Shown in pieces: positions 15,422-24,946 of a stretch of 64,000 nt of DNA. Under the pieces are notes generated by a model. The model worked only from the letters and a program-made list of their open reading frames with translations. It ran no database searches and was not told the DNA's origin. The position numbers and the translations under genes are program-made. The DNA comes from CAYWBU01 sp942491525 (lineage in GTDB: Bacteria > Desulfobacterota > Desulfomonilia > UBA1062), in the NCBI GenBank assembly GCA_942491525.1, contig CALOBW010000055.1:1-64000 (forward strand), in the 5' to 3' direction. The first letter of the stretch is position 1. Every line of letters begins with the position of its first letter.

Positions 15422-16405
15422 ATGAGAAATGCGATTGCTCTATTGGCTATGTTTTTTGTCGTCATGTGTGGCGAAGCTGATGCCTCACTATTTAGGGCAA
15501 AAATTTCATTTCTTGTGATTGATGAGCTTAGTGGTGAACCATTAGATAATGCCCGTATTGGGGTAAATTTCTCTACTGGTGGCTGGTCACCCAAAACCAT
15601 TCATACAGATTGGTATACTAATGCTAAAGGAAAAGTGACGGCTTCTGGTCGTGGCATTGGTTATGTTGGCTATACCGTATTTTATGATGGTTATTACACA
15701 ACATCAGAGGGGCTGGATTTTGATGACATGGATGTCGTTAAGCACAGATTCTTGCCATGGAATCAGGAGGTAATAGTCAAAATGCGCAAGATTGGCAAGC
15801 AGGTACCAATGTATGCCAAGCGAGTATATGGTCTAATACCTCCCGTGTCAGGAAAACCAATTGGATATGATTTAATGATTGGAGACTGGGTCGCACCTTA
15901 TGGGGGAGGTGAGATAAGTGATTTCATTTTCCTTTTAGATCTTAAGTATGTCGACAAGTTGAATTATGAAATTAATTTGCGCCTTACTTTTAGTAATGAG
16001 TGTGATGGTATCAATTTTTATCCTAAAGAGAATTTGTTTCCGACTGCGTTAAAATTGCCATCTACTGCTCCTGAAATAGGTTATGTCAGTCATCTAGAAA
16101 AATATAGGCGTAGAGAACCTAATAAATATACTGAAGATAATTCTGATAAAAATCAGCACTATTACTTCCGTGTTCGTTCAGTTGTTGAGGATGGGAAGAT
16201 TAAAAAGGCAATGTATGGTAAAATATATGATGATATTAGCGTGAGTCTTGCTTCCCCAATTAATGGTAAACATTCAGCTTCATTCTCATTTTCTTACTAT
16301 TTAAATCCAGATTATAGTCGTAATGTTGAATTCGATATGGATAGAAATCTTTTGCCAGAAAATTCTTTTCATAGACGATCATCAAAAAAACCTAAGGCAA
16401 ATTAA
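15422..16405 (+). CDS. Exported protein of unknown function
   Basis: A 327-aa protein with an N-terminal signal peptide (apolar core about residues 4-16, likely cleavage after GEADA). The next 90 residues (ISFLVIDELSGEPLDNARI, then GKVTASGRG) look like a carboxypeptidase-regulatory or transthyretin-like beta domain; the rest is rich in Tyr, Asn and Lys and probably all-beta. No catalytic motif is seen. The gene is clearly AT-richer than its neighbours and uses different codons, suggesting acquisition by transfer. It has no close operon partner, lying between a terminator and a repeat block. Confidence 0.75.
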   Translation: MRNAIALLAMFFVVMCGEADASLFRAKISFLVIDELSGEPLDNARIGVNFSTGGWSPKTIHTDWYTNAKGKVTASGRGIGYVGYTVFYDGYYTTSEGLDFDDMDVVKHRFLPWNQEVIVKMRKIGKQVPMYAKRVYGLIPPVSGKPIGYDLMIGDWVAPYGGGEISDFIFLLDLKYVDKLNYEINLRLTFSNECDGINFYPKENLFPTALKLPSTAPEIGYVSHLEKYRRREPNKYTEDNSDKNQHYYFRVRSVVEDGKIKKAMYGKIYDDISVSLASPINGKHSASFSFSYYLNPDYSRNVEFDMDRNLLPENSFHRRSSKKPKAN

Positions 16406-16520
16406 GTTATGATATCGTGAGATGGAGCGAAGACATTGACGGTTAGGCTATTCAGATCTTGTATTTCCCTTGATTTAAAAGTGCACATAACTAACCACTA
16501 CCTTCACATCCTCAATCCTA
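16406..16520. other. Gene-free spacer before the repeat block
   Basis: First part of a 456-bp gene-free stretch (16406-16861). It is AT-rich with no promoter, terminator or frame that I can support; the remainder of the stretch is filled by the repeats listed next. Confidence 0.5.
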
Positions 16521-16630
16521 TACACCTAAGCCACTGGATACCCGCCTACGCGGGTATGACGATCTAGATTTAAAATGTAGGAGCGGCTTTCCAGCCGCGA
16601 ATTACTACTGGGTGTCAGGCCTACACTCAG
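16521..16630. repeat. Composite REP-like repeat, copy A
   Basis: 110 bp composed of three short palindromic modules: TACCCGCCTACGCGGGTA, then GTAGGAGCGGC-TTTC-CAGCCGCGA, then GGTGTCAGGCCTACACTCA. It matches copy B at 16751-16860 with only four mismatches. The first two modules resemble REP-type sequences known from many proteobacteria. Confidence 0.9.
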
Positions 16631-16633
16631 TCC

Positions 16634-16710
16634 GTAGGTCGGCTAGAAGAATGAAAGCCGACATTTGCTTCAAGGCCCCTGTCGGGTTTTGCAAGCTCAT
16701 CCCGACCTAC
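16634..16710. repeat. GTAGGTCGG inverted repeat between the two copies
   Basis: Outer arms GTAGGTCGG (16634-16642) and CCGACCTAC (16702-16710) enclose further GCCGAC/GTCGGG half-palindromes. This is a fourth REP-like module, placed exactly between copies A and B. Confidence 0.75.
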
Positions 16711-16750
16711 ATTGATGCAAATCAAAAGAACTAGCTATTACCTGCACATA

Positions 16751-16860
16751 TACACTTAAGCCACTGGATACCCGCCTACGCGGGTATGACGATCAAAATT
16801 TAAAATGTAGGAGCGGCTTGCCAGCCGCGAATTACTACTGGGTGTCAGGCCTACACTCAG
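16751..16860. repeat. Composite REP-like repeat, copy B
   Basis: Second copy of the 110-bp block, exactly 230 bp after copy A and in direct orientation. It ends one base before the stop codon of the convergent flavodoxin-ferredoxin gene. Confidence 0.9.
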
Positions 16861-16861
16861 C

Positions 16862-17653
16862 CTAAATGTCAAACTTGGCCTTGAGCTCTGCCGAGGGCCC
16901 GTCATAGAAGGCCCGGTTGACCATGCGCTTGGTGTAGATGGCGTGGCTGGGGCACTTAGAGTAGCAGGCGAAGCAGCCGTTGCACTTCTGCTCGTCGAAG
17001 ATTGGCAGGCCGTCGACCTTGATGGCGTTGTAGGGGCATACTTCAGCGCAGCGGCCGCACGCGGTGCAGCGGACGTTGTTGACAAACTTGGGGCCCATCA
17101 TAATTTTGGCCATCTTGCGCGGCAGGATGGCGCCCGTCACGATATCGTAGAGGCTGGGCCAGATGCTCTTGGCAATCAAGGGCGTGTCCGACTCTATCTT
17201 GCGGCTCAGGATCTCGAGCTCCTCAATGAATTTGTCAAACTTCTGCAGGGTGCGCGTGCTCGGCTTGCTGTCGCACTTGAGGCCCAGGGCGCGCAAAACC
17301 GGGTAGCATTCGGGCATGTCGAGCCGGTGGGCCAGCTGGGGCGCGAAGCCCTTGCGCCTGAGCCAGTCGCCCATGAACTTATGGGTCCAGCCGGTGCCCA
17401 CGGCGCAGGTGGAGAGGATGAAGGCCGGCTTGCCGTTCTGCTGGGGCAGGGCCTCTATGAAGTCCTTCATGCCCAGGGGGGCGTTCTGGTAGTCGGTGTA
17501 GGTTGCAAAGCCGACCAGGTCAAACTGCGAGAGGTCGGGCAGGGGGTCCCTGGAGATGTTGCAGAGCTCCATGTTGCCGAGCTTGGCTGCCAGGTACTTG
17601 CTGGCCATGGCGGTGTGGCCGGAGCTTGAGATGTAACAGATGATGCCCTTCAT
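16862..17653 (-). CDS. EFR1-type flavodoxin-ferredoxin fusion protein
   Basis: A 263-aa protein with an N-terminal flavodoxin-like domain (ICYISSSGHTAMASKYLA for FMN phosphate; VGFATYTDY; STCAVGTGWTH) and a C-terminal pair of [4Fe-4S] ferredoxin motifs, CTACGRCAEVCP and CNGCFACYSKCP. Such EFR1-family proteins in anaerobes shuttle electrons between flavin and low-potential Fe-S donors, but physiological partners are mostly unknown. The gene appears monocistronic; a TGCCCGC/GCGGGCA hairpin lies in its 5' region at 17680-17699. Confidence 0.85.
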   Translation of the reverse strand: MKGIICYISSSGHTAMASKYLAAKLGNMELCNISRDPLPDLSQFDLVGFATYTDYQNAPLGMKDFIEALPQQNGKPAFILSTCAVGTGWTHKFMGDWLRRKGFAPQLAHRLDMPECYPVLRALGLKCDSKPSTRTLQKFDKFIEELEILSRKIESDTPLIAKSIWPSLYDIVTGAILPRKMAKIMMGPKFVNNVRCTACGRCAEVCPYNAIKVDGLPIFDEQKCNGCFACYSKCPSHAIYTKRMVNRAFYDGPSAELKAKFDI

Positions 17654-17844
17654 AGAGTTCTCCTGCTGATGGAAAAATTTGCCCGCTCAGGCGCGGGCAG
17701 TTACGACAATTGCTTTTAAATAAAGATCAAATAAATGTTGGTGCTTCCCTTTGTCGTGAATTGAATAACATTTAAAAGTTGAATTAAATTCATAGATATT
17801 TTTATTGAAATTGGGCAGACAAAGCAAGTTGTTTTTCATTTTGG

Positions 17845-18240
17845 TTAGACTAGATGGAAGCGTTTCATGTCCGCCAGCAGGCTCTCCATATCGATGGGTT
17901 TGATCAGATAGGAGGAGGCGCCGCCGTCTTTGAAGGCCTTGTCGATGCTGATGTGATCTTCTACTGCCGTTGTCATGATGATGACCGCCTGCTGTTCAGC
18001 TTCGAGGTTGAGATCGTTTTCAAGGCTGCGGATGCGCTTGAGGGCCTCCTGTCCGTCCATGTTGGGCATCATGATATCCATGCAGATCAGGTCGAAGGGC
18101 TCATTCATGTCGTGGGCCTTCTTGAATGCGCGCAGGGCTTCCTCGCCGTCGGCGGCCAGAATGCACTTGCCGTAAGGTGCGAGGATGTCCTGTAAGAGAA
18201 CCTGACAGCTGGTGTTGTCTTCAACGATCAGAATTTTCAT
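17845..18240 (-). CDS. CheY-like single-domain response regulator
   Basis: A 131-aa receiver domain with no output domain. The acidic pocket (VEDN near residue 8), the phosphoacceptor in CMDIMMPNMDG near residue 54, a conserved Thr in MTTA and the Lys of IKP are all present. It probably receives phosphate from an unlinked kinase; the hybrid kinase at 24947-27763 is a possible but unproven partner. No kinase is adjacent. Confidence 0.9.
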   Translation of the reverse strand: MKILIVEDNTSCQVLLQDILAPYGKCILAADGEEALRAFKKAHDMNEPFDLICMDIMMPNMDGQEALKRIRSLENDLNLEAEQQAVIIMTTAVEDHISIDKAFKDGGASSYLIKPIDMESLLADMKRFHLV

Positions 18241-18352
18241 CTCCTTAATAATATACGGAATATAGATGAATGAGTAAAGTCCGGCCGGTTGATTAAAATG
18301 TAAAGAGATGTTGTTCGAGTGTAAAAGATATTAAATATAACACCTTATGGTG

Positions 18353-18433
18353 GCTAAATTAAAGTTTAGCTGCTATGGAGCCGATATGCAAAACAGGTAT
18401 GAGATTTACTTATTGTTATAGTTCTTATAGAAC
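18353..18433. promoter_or_regulatory. Palindromes in the tetR upstream region
   Basis: Two candidate operators lie in the 245-bp divergent gap: GCTAAA-N6-TTTAGC at 18353-18370 and GTTCT-TAT-AGAAC at 18421-18433, the latter 52 bp before the tetR start. Either may be the autoregulatory site of the TetR protein. A confident -35/-10 pair was not found. Confidence 0.35.
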
Positions 18434-18485
18434 ACGGGGAATTAAGACATGGCCGCTGCCCTTCATACCTCAGACGGCCACTTAG

Positions 18486-19118
18486 ATGGAAGGCGCTTTG
18501 GAGAACATACTAAATAGAGAACAGAATAGGCAGAGTCGTAAGGAGCGGGAGCGGGAGCAGCGAAGACAGGCCATTCTGGCAGCAGCTTTGGAAGTCTTGA
18601 TGGAGAATGGCTACCACAACACGACAATTGCAGAGATTGCCGCGCGGGCTGAATTCGGTGTCGGAACCCTCTATCAGTTCTTTTCCAGTAAGCAGAGCCT
18701 CTGTGCCGAAGTCATTCTGCAGAACTTTGGTGCCTACTACGACGTGCTCAAGGCTGAGATCGACAAGGGTGAGACCTGGCGCGACAAACTCAGAACCCTG
18801 ATGAGCTTCTACCTCAACGTGGGTGTCGAGAACAGCACCGACTTCCTGCTCATGATCAGGGAGCTCTTCTATACGCCGGGCTCCCAGACCTCATCCGAGC
18901 TGGTCAACCGCTTCTTCGGATTCCAGAAGGAGCTGCTGGAGTATATGAAGGAGATCCTGGGCGAGGCCGCGCAGGAGACCGCCGACTTTGATATCGATTT
19001 CAGAGCCATGAGCGTCTTCAGCCTGCTCAACGGCATCTATGACTACTCAACCATGGGGCTGCTGACCAAGGCGCCTCAAGATTACGTCGAAGACATCATC
19101 GACTGGCTTGGTCGATAA
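18486..19118 (+). CDS. TetR-family transcriptional regulator
   Basis: A 210-aa regulator. After a charged leader (residues 1-25, rich in Arg, Glu and Lys) comes the TetR helix-turn-helix with ILAAALEVLMENGYHNTTI and GVGTLYQFFSSKQSL at about residues 28-70; the C-terminal ligand domain is helical and unspecific. No good ribosome site precedes the ATG at 18486, and a somewhat later start cannot be excluded. It is separated from paaK by a terminator. TetR proteins beside phenylacetate-CoA ligase often respond to acyl-CoA or aromatic-CoA, which is a suggestion only. Confidence 0.85.
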   Translation: MEGALENILNREQNRQSRKEREREQRRQAILAAALEVLMENGYHNTTIAEIAARAEFGVGTLYQFFSSKQSLCAEVILQNFGAYYDVLKAEIDKGETWRDKLRTLMSFYLNVGVENSTDFLLMIRELFYTPGSQTSSELVNRFFGFQKELLEYMKEILGEAAQETADFDIDFRAMSVFSLLNGIYDYSTMGLLTKAPQDYVEDIIDWLGR

Positions 19119-19125
19119 ATAAGGG

Positions 19126-19152
19126 ACGCCGGCCATCAGCCGGCGTTTTTTA
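19126..19152 (+). terminator. Rho-independent terminator of tetR
   Basis: Perfect stem ACGCCGGC / GCCGGCGT with a CATCA loop and a following T-run. Confidence 0.9.
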
Positions 19153-19222
19153 TTGCCCGAATTGACACTCCCCGGGGTGCATGTTACGCCTAATTACATC
19201 TAAATATATTGGGGGGTAGTAA

Positions 19223-20512
19223 GTGTACTGGGATAAAGAGATTGAGACCATGCCGCGCGCTGCACTCGGGGAACTGCAGCTTAAGCGCCTTCAGAATATT
19301 GTCAAACGCGCCGCAGAGGCGCCCTTCTATAAACAGCTTGGCCTGGCCGACTACCGGGTCGACTCCATAGCCGATCTGACCAGGCTGCCCTTCACCACCA
19401 AGCAGGATTTAAGGGACAGCTATCCTTACGGCATGGTCTGCACCGACCTGGACAACGTTGTGCGCCTGCACTCATCCTCCGGTACAACGGGGACACCGAC
19501 TGTGGTCTACCACTCCATGAATGATATCAAGGCCTGGACCGAACTGGTGGCCCGCTGCATGTACATGGCCGGCATCAGAAAGAGTGACACCTTTCAGAAC
19601 ATGGTCGGCTACGGCATGTTCACCGGCGGCATGGGCCTGCACTATGCCTCCGAACTGGTGGGCTGCCTGACCGTCCCGACCGGTCCCGGCAACACCAAGC
19701 GTCAGCTCAAGTTCCTCAAGGAGTTTGATGTCAGCGCCGTGCACGTCATCCCCAGCTACGCCCTGCATCTGGCCGACGCCATGGAGGCCATGCAGCTCGA
19801 TCCCAAGGAGTATCTGCCAAACTTGCGCATCGCCATCATGGGCGCCGAGCCCCATACCGAGGAGACCCGCCAGAAGGTCGAGGAGTTCTTCGGCATCGAC
19901 GCCTTCAACATGTACGGCCTCTCCGAGATGAACGGCCCCGGCGTGGCCTTTGAGTGCCCCGAGAAGAACGGTCTGCACATCTGGGAGGACTCCTTCCTGG
20001 TGGAGATCGTCGATCCCGAGACCCTCAAACCGGTGCCCGACGGCGAGCTGGGCGAGCTGGTGGTCACCACCCTCAACCGCGAGGCCATGCCCCTGGTGCG
20101 CTACCGCACCAAGGATCTGACTCGCATCATTCCCGGCGACTGCCCCTGCGGCCGCACCCACCGCCGCATCGAGCGCATCTCGGGCCGCAGCGACGACATG
20201 CTGATCATCAAGGGCGTCAATATCTTCCCCATGCAGATCGAGGAGGTCCTGATTGGCACCCCCGGCGTGGGGCGCAACTACCAGATCGTGCTCGAGTCCC
20301 GCGGCCACAACGACCACATGATCGTGCGCGTCGAGCTCGATCCGGCCCTCTTCAACGGTGAGCTCAGCTCGCTGGAGGCCCTGCGCAAGAAGATCACCCT
20401 GGCTCTCAGAGACGAGCTGCTGATCACCCCCGAAGTTGACCTCTGCGAGCCCGGCGGCATTCCCGTGGCCCAGGGCAAGGCAGTCAGAGTTGTGGATAAC
20501 AGAAAGGGCTAG
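19223..20512 (+). CDS. paaK: Phenylacetate-CoA ligase
   Basis: A 429-aa adenylate-forming ligase making phenylacetyl-CoA (or a related aryl-CoA) from acid, ATP and CoA. The P-loop-like SSSGTTGTPT is near residue 90, the MYGLSEMNGPGVAFEC motif near 230, and the hinge region GRSDDMLIIKGVNIFP near 325; a CPCGRTHRR Cys-rich turn is typical of PaaK. Translation starts at GTG 19223 after a GGGGGG-rich ribosome site. The following ACT gene is its usual companion in anaerobes, where the pair occurs in aromatic or indole-acid metabolism. Confidence 0.92.
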   Translation: MYWDKEIETMPRAALGELQLKRLQNIVKRAAEAPFYKQLGLADYRVDSIADLTRLPFTTKQDLRDSYPYGMVCTDLDNVVRLHSSSGTTGTPTVVYHSMNDIKAWTELVARCMYMAGIRKSDTFQNMVGYGMFTGGMGLHYASELVGCLTVPTGPGNTKRQLKFLKEFDVSAVHVIPSYALHLADAMEAMQLDPKEYLPNLRIAIMGAEPHTEETRQKVEEFFGIDAFNMYGLSEMNGPGVAFECPEKNGLHIWEDSFLVEIVDPETLKPVPDGELGELVVTTLNREAMPLVRYRTKDLTRIIPGDCPCGRTHRRIERISGRSDDMLIIKGVNIFPMQIEEVLIGTPGVGRNYQIVLESRGHNDHMIVRVELDPALFNGELSSLEALRKKITLALRDELLITPEVDLCEPGGIPVAQGKAVRVVDNRKG

Positions 20513-20521
20513 GAGGAAGAT

Positions 20522-20940
20522 ATGGCACACCAGATTTCACTGTTTGTGGAGAATAAGCCGGGCAAGATGGATGCCGTCATGGAGCTGATCACCGACCGGC
20601 AGATCGATATCAAGGCCCTCTCGATTGCCAGCGCCGGCTCCTTCGGCGTGATCAAGATGCTGGTCAATGAGCCGGTCAAGGTGCGCGAGATGCTCAAGGA
20701 GGCCGGCATGGCCGTGGCCCTGGAGGATGTGGTGGTCATCGAACTGGACGATCTGCCCAGCGGTGTCAAGCGCGTCACGGCGCTCTTCACCAGCGAAAAT
20801 ATCAACATTGAGAACGCCTACGGCTTCATGGCTGGCGATAAGAGCCTCTTCGTGGTCGAGACCAAGAACGGCAGCGCCCTGCGTGAGCTGGCCAGCGCCA
20901 AGGGTATCCGGGTTCTGAGCGACGCCCAGATCTACGGGCT

Positions 20941-20944
<4 letters not shown>
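20522..20944 (+). CDS. Tandem ACT-domain protein
   Basis: A 140-aa protein made of two ACT domains (QISLFVENKPGKMDAVMELI at the start; a second from about residue 70 with GVKRVTALFTSENINIENAYG). ACT domains bind small ligands such as amino acids. Genes of this type commonly follow paaK, and an allosteric or sensing role for aromatic amino-acid derived acids is plausible but unproven. It starts 9 bp after paaK and its last codon overlaps the convergent diguanylate cyclase by 4 bp. Confidence 0.88.
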
Positions 20945-22110
<1,166 letters not shown>

Positions 22111-22186
22111 GCAGCATATATCGGCCTTTGGCGGCCTGGAATTGAGGCTGGACTTACAAAGGGGCCGCTTTATGCTATTATTAGGC

Positions 22187-22588
22187 ATGCCCTACAGAAT
22201 CGCTGACCATACTGCAGATGTGGCTATTGAACTGGAAGCTGCCGATTATATTGAGCTCTTTTCGCAGGCGGCCGTGGCCCTGCTGGAGCTGCTGGGTGCG
22301 GCTGCGCCTGAGGCGGAGTTTGAAAATATGGTGGCGGTCAGGGGCGTCGACCGGGCCGACACAATGGTGCGCTGGCTGCAGGAGGTTCTCTATCTGGTGC
22401 AGGTCAAAGATCTGCGGATCGCTAAAATCAGGATCGTTGAGTTGACGGATACTCTGCTCAAGGCCCAACTTGAGGGTGGATACGGCAGTCAGCCGCTGCA
22501 AGGCGAGATCAAGGCCGTTACCTATCACGGCCTGGAGATAAAGGAGATAGATGGCCGCCTTAAGGCGACTGTCATTTGCGATACATGA
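22187..22588 (+). CDS. Archease, RtcB cofactor
   Basis: A 133-aa archease (YRIADHTADVAIELEA at the start, DRADTMVRWLQEVLYL in the middle, AVTYHGLEIKE near the end). Archease speeds guanylylation and multiple turnover of the tRNA/RNA ligase RtcB, and the acidic metal-binding residues in DHTADV and near the C-terminal D are present. I chose the ATG at 22187 because MPYRIADHT is the family start; no strong ribosome site is visible. It overlaps rtcB by ATGA, so the two are coupled. Confidence 0.88.
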   Translation: MPYRIADHTADVAIELEAADYIELFSQAAVALLELLGAAAPEAEFENMVAVRGVDRADTMVRWLQEVLYLVQVKDLRIAKIRIVELTDTLLKAQLEGGYGSQPLQGEIKAVTYHGLEIKEIDGRLKATVICDT

Positions 22589-23979
22589 CAAATATTAAAC
22601 GCATTGATCCATTTCGCCTGCAGCTCGAGCAGGCCGGGCCCATGCGCACCCACGGCCTGGTCTACGCCAATGGCGCCCTGGAGGAGCTGCTCATGGGCGA
22701 GAACGCCATTGAGCAGGTGGCCAATGTGGCCTGTCTGCCCGGCATCGTGGGGCCCTCCATGGCCATGCCCGACATTCACTGGGGCTACGGCTTCCCCATC
22801 GGCGGGGTGGCGGCCTTTGATCTGGAGGAGGGCGTAATCTCGCCGGGCGGGGTGGGCTATGACATCAACTGCGGTATCCGCTGCGTTGCCACCGACCTCA
22901 AGGATCAGCAGGTGCGCGAGCGGCTGAGCGAGCTGCTGCCGGCCATCTATAGACGCGTGCCCTGCGGCGTGGGCAGCAGGGGCGCCAAGGTCTCGAAGAA
23001 GGAGCTCAAACAGGTCCTGCGTGACGGGGCAGCCTGGCTGGTGAGTGTAGGCCTGACACCCGAGAGTGAGCTCTTGAACTGTGAAGAGGGCGGCGTTTTG
23101 TCGGGTGGCGATATGGCTGCCATCTCGGCGCGGGCTATCGAGCGCGGTCTGCCCCAGCTCGGCACCCTGGGCTCGGGCAACCACTTCATCGAGATCGATG
23201 TGGTTGAGAGCATCGCCGAACCCGAGATCGCCAAAGCCTTCGGCCTCGAGGTGGGGCAGGTGGTGGTTCTGATCCATACCGGCTCGCGCGGCCTGGGCTA
23301 TCAGGTCTGCGACGATTATCTGCACTCCATGCTCAGAAACGCCCCCAAGCTGCCCGATCGCCAGCTGAGCTGCGCTCCGCTCAAGTCGGATGCGGCCAAG
23401 GAGTATATGAGTGCCATGGCCGCGGCGGCCAACTTTGCCTTTGCCAACCGCTCCATGATCACGGCCAATGTGCGCGAGGCCTTCGAGGCCATCTTTGGGC
23501 GTCCTGACTTGAGCCTGCTCTACGACTGCTGCCACAACATTGCCAAGATTGAGGAGGTTGAGGGCCGCAAGCTCTGCGTGCACCGCAAGGGCGCCACCCG
23601 AGCCCTGCCGCCGGGCGACCAGCGTCTGCCGGATCAGTTCAAGAGCAGCGGCCAGCCCATCATCGTGCCCGGCGACATGGGCACTTGCTCCTACATCCTG
23701 GCCGGCGACCACGGCTCAAGCGAGACCTTCAACAGCGCCTGCCACGGCGCCGGCCGCCAGCTTTCGCGCAATCAGGCCAAGAAAAGGGCCCAGGGGCGCA
23801 ATCTCTTTGAGGAGCTCAAGAGACAGAATGTGACGGCTATGGCCGCCTCCAATAAGACCTTGGCCGAGGAGATGCCCGAGGCCTATAAGGATGTGAATGA
23901 TGTTGTGCAGACTATGGCTGGGGCAGGGGTGGTTAGGATTGTGGCGAAGGTTCGGCCTATGGCGGTTATTAAGGGGTAA
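22585..23979 (+). CDS. rtcB: RNA-splicing ligase RtcB
   Basis: A 464-aa 3'-phosphate/5'-hydroxyl RNA ligase that uses GTP and Mn2+. Metal and guanylate-site motifs are intact: GVGYDINCGIR with the Mn-binding Cys near residue 96, GTLGSGNHFIE, HTGSRGLGYQ, YDCCHNIAK, and VHRKGATRA with PGDMGTCSY. The start ATG at 22585 overlaps the archease stop. In bacteria RtcB repairs or heals RNAs cut by toxins or stress; no toxin or RtcR regulator is adjacent. A 20-nt piece inside the gene equals part of an intergenic repeat (see 23042-23061). Confidence 0.96.
   Translation: MTNIKRIDPFRLQLEQAGPMRTHGLVYANGALEELLMGENAIEQVANVACLPGIVGPSMAMPDIHWGYGFPIGGVAAFDLEEGVISPGGVGYDINCGIRCVATDLKDQQVRERLSELLPAIYRRVPCGVGSRGAKVSKKELKQVLRDGAAWLVSVGLTPESELLNCEEGGVLSGGDMAAISARAIERGLPQLGTLGSGNHFIEIDVVESIAEPEIAKAFGLEVGQVVVLIHTGSRGLGYQVCDDYLHSMLRNAPKLPDRQLSCAPLKSDAAKEYMSAMAAAANFAFANRSMITANVREAFEAIFGRPDLSLLYDCCHNIAKIEEVEGRKLCVHRKGATRALPPGDQRLPDQFKSSGQPIIVPGDMGTCSYILAGDHGSSETFNSACHGAGRQLSRNQAKKRAQGRNLFEELKRQNVTAMAASNKTLAEEMPEAYKDVNDVVQTMAGAGVVRIVAKVRPMAVIKG
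23042..23061. repeat. Repeat-family match inside rtcB
   Basis: Twenty bases containing GTGTAGGCCTGACACC are identical, on the opposite strand, to bases 16610-16629 and 16840-16859 of the duplicated repeat block. In rtcB they encode about SVGLTP between two well-conserved segments, without changing the expected spacing. Confidence 0.7.
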
Positions 23980-24050
23980 ACTTTATTTGATAAATGACGA
24001 TTAGTTTTGATGACCAATATCATCGATGTGTAATTATTGGGGGAGAGGTT

Positions 24051-24617
24051 ATGTCACATTTGAATGATTTTCAGAATAAGACGGAAATAGCATTGATAAG
24101 TGCATTGGCTTCGAATGCTCGAGAACTGGAATCGCGTGAAGTTGTTGTTGGAAAGGATGAGACATACATAGAAGCAAATATTTCTCAGTCTCCCCTGAAA
24201 GTATATATCTATGAAGATGGCGCCGAAATTAGTGGCGGCGGTATTTCTGCAATATTTGAGATTCAGGACTTTGATACACTAGATGACCTGATGGATGTTT
24301 TTGTCTACCGTGCGAGTAATCTGGCTCTGCATCCTGATCCCCAAAGAGTCGAGATCGCTCCCAAAGATGCGTTGTTGGCGGCGATTCCTGCACTAATTGT
24401 AATTGGTGGGTTAGTGGCAGCGGAATTTGGGTATCATTTGATCGGTTATGGTATCTTTTTTTTAGTATTTGGCACCATTCTCATTAAGATGTCCCCCGTT
24501 GCTAAAAAGTCTCTGGGTTATGAAATAGCGAAACAAGAAAAGAAAAACAAAAAGTTTAACAAGTATGTATATGCGGTCATAATCCTCATGACCGTTTTGT
24601 TGATTCTTTTTAGGTGA
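24051..24617 (+). CDS. Membrane protein of unknown function
   Basis: A 188-aa protein starting at the ATG at 24051, which has a GGGGAGAGG ribosome site. The first 110 residues are soluble, mixed alpha/beta and acidic; the rest holds apolar segments about 120-155 and a final one near 170-187, separated by a Lys-rich loop (KQEKKNKKFNK), predicting about three membrane passes. No family is recognised. The gene is AT-rich compared with rtcB upstream, suggesting separate origin. Confidence 0.65.
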   Translation: MSHLNDFQNKTEIALISALASNARELESREVVVGKDETYIEANISQSPLKVYIYEDGAEISGGGISAIFEIQDFDTLDDLMDVFVYRASNLALHPDPQRVEIAPKDALLAAIPALIVIGGLVAAEFGYHLIGYGIFFLVFGTILIKMSPVAKKSLGYEIAKQEKKNKKFNKYVYAVIILMTVLLILFR

Positions 24618-24647
24618 GCTTCCACTGGTTGGGAGATGTGAGTTGCT

Positions 24648-24875
24648 ATGAAGTGGCTGATTGCAGCGATTATGATCGGATTTTTGGCAATATTGGCCAA
24701 TGGTTTGATTGTCCAAGTAGAAGACAACTCCCCAGGCGGATTAAATAATCCAGACGGGAAGTGGATTGATGTTCTGAAGTCTCCCAAACCCCATCGGGTG
24801 AAGTCCCGGGGACGGTTCTATTTAAAAATCAAGAACGCCGGGTGCCACGGGCCAAGACCCTTCCTGTTTGTCTAA
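24648..24875 (+). CDS. Possible small membrane protein or remnant
   Basis: A 75-aa frame whose first 25 residues form a good transmembrane helix. The last third (about RGRFYLKIKNAGCHGPRP) is encoded by a CCGGGGACGGTTCT segment and the arm of a palindromic repeat, so the frame may have lost its original end. A distant GGGAGATGTGAG could serve as ribosome site. It is either a short expressed protein or the 5' remnant of a gene cut by the repeat. Confidence 0.3.
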   Translation: MKWLIAAIMIGFLAILANGLIVQVEDNSPGGLNNPDGKWIDVLKSPKPHRVKSRGRFYLKIKNAGCHGPRPFLFV

Positions 24876-24935
24876 CCTGATATCTTGCCCGTGATCATCT
24901 GCACGGGCAAGCGTTCCGCTTAGCCCGTGGCACAC
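24840..24935. repeat. Nested palindromic repeat
   Basis: Outer arms GGGTGCCACGGGC (24840-24852) and GCCCGTGGCACAC (24923-24935) match except one base and enclose a perfect 10-bp hairpin CTTGCCCGTG / CACGGGCAAG at 24884-24911. The arms share the GCCCGTG core, so several alternative foldings are possible. The rest of the gene-poor stretch up to 24946 holds nothing else that I recognise. Confidence 0.75.
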
Positions 24936-24946
24936 ACTCGGTAACC

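Noticed and set aside
16500..16870. CRISPR-like repeats
   Set aside because: Only two long copies with an internal palindromic structure and a non-spacer insert; no short regular repeats and no cas genes.
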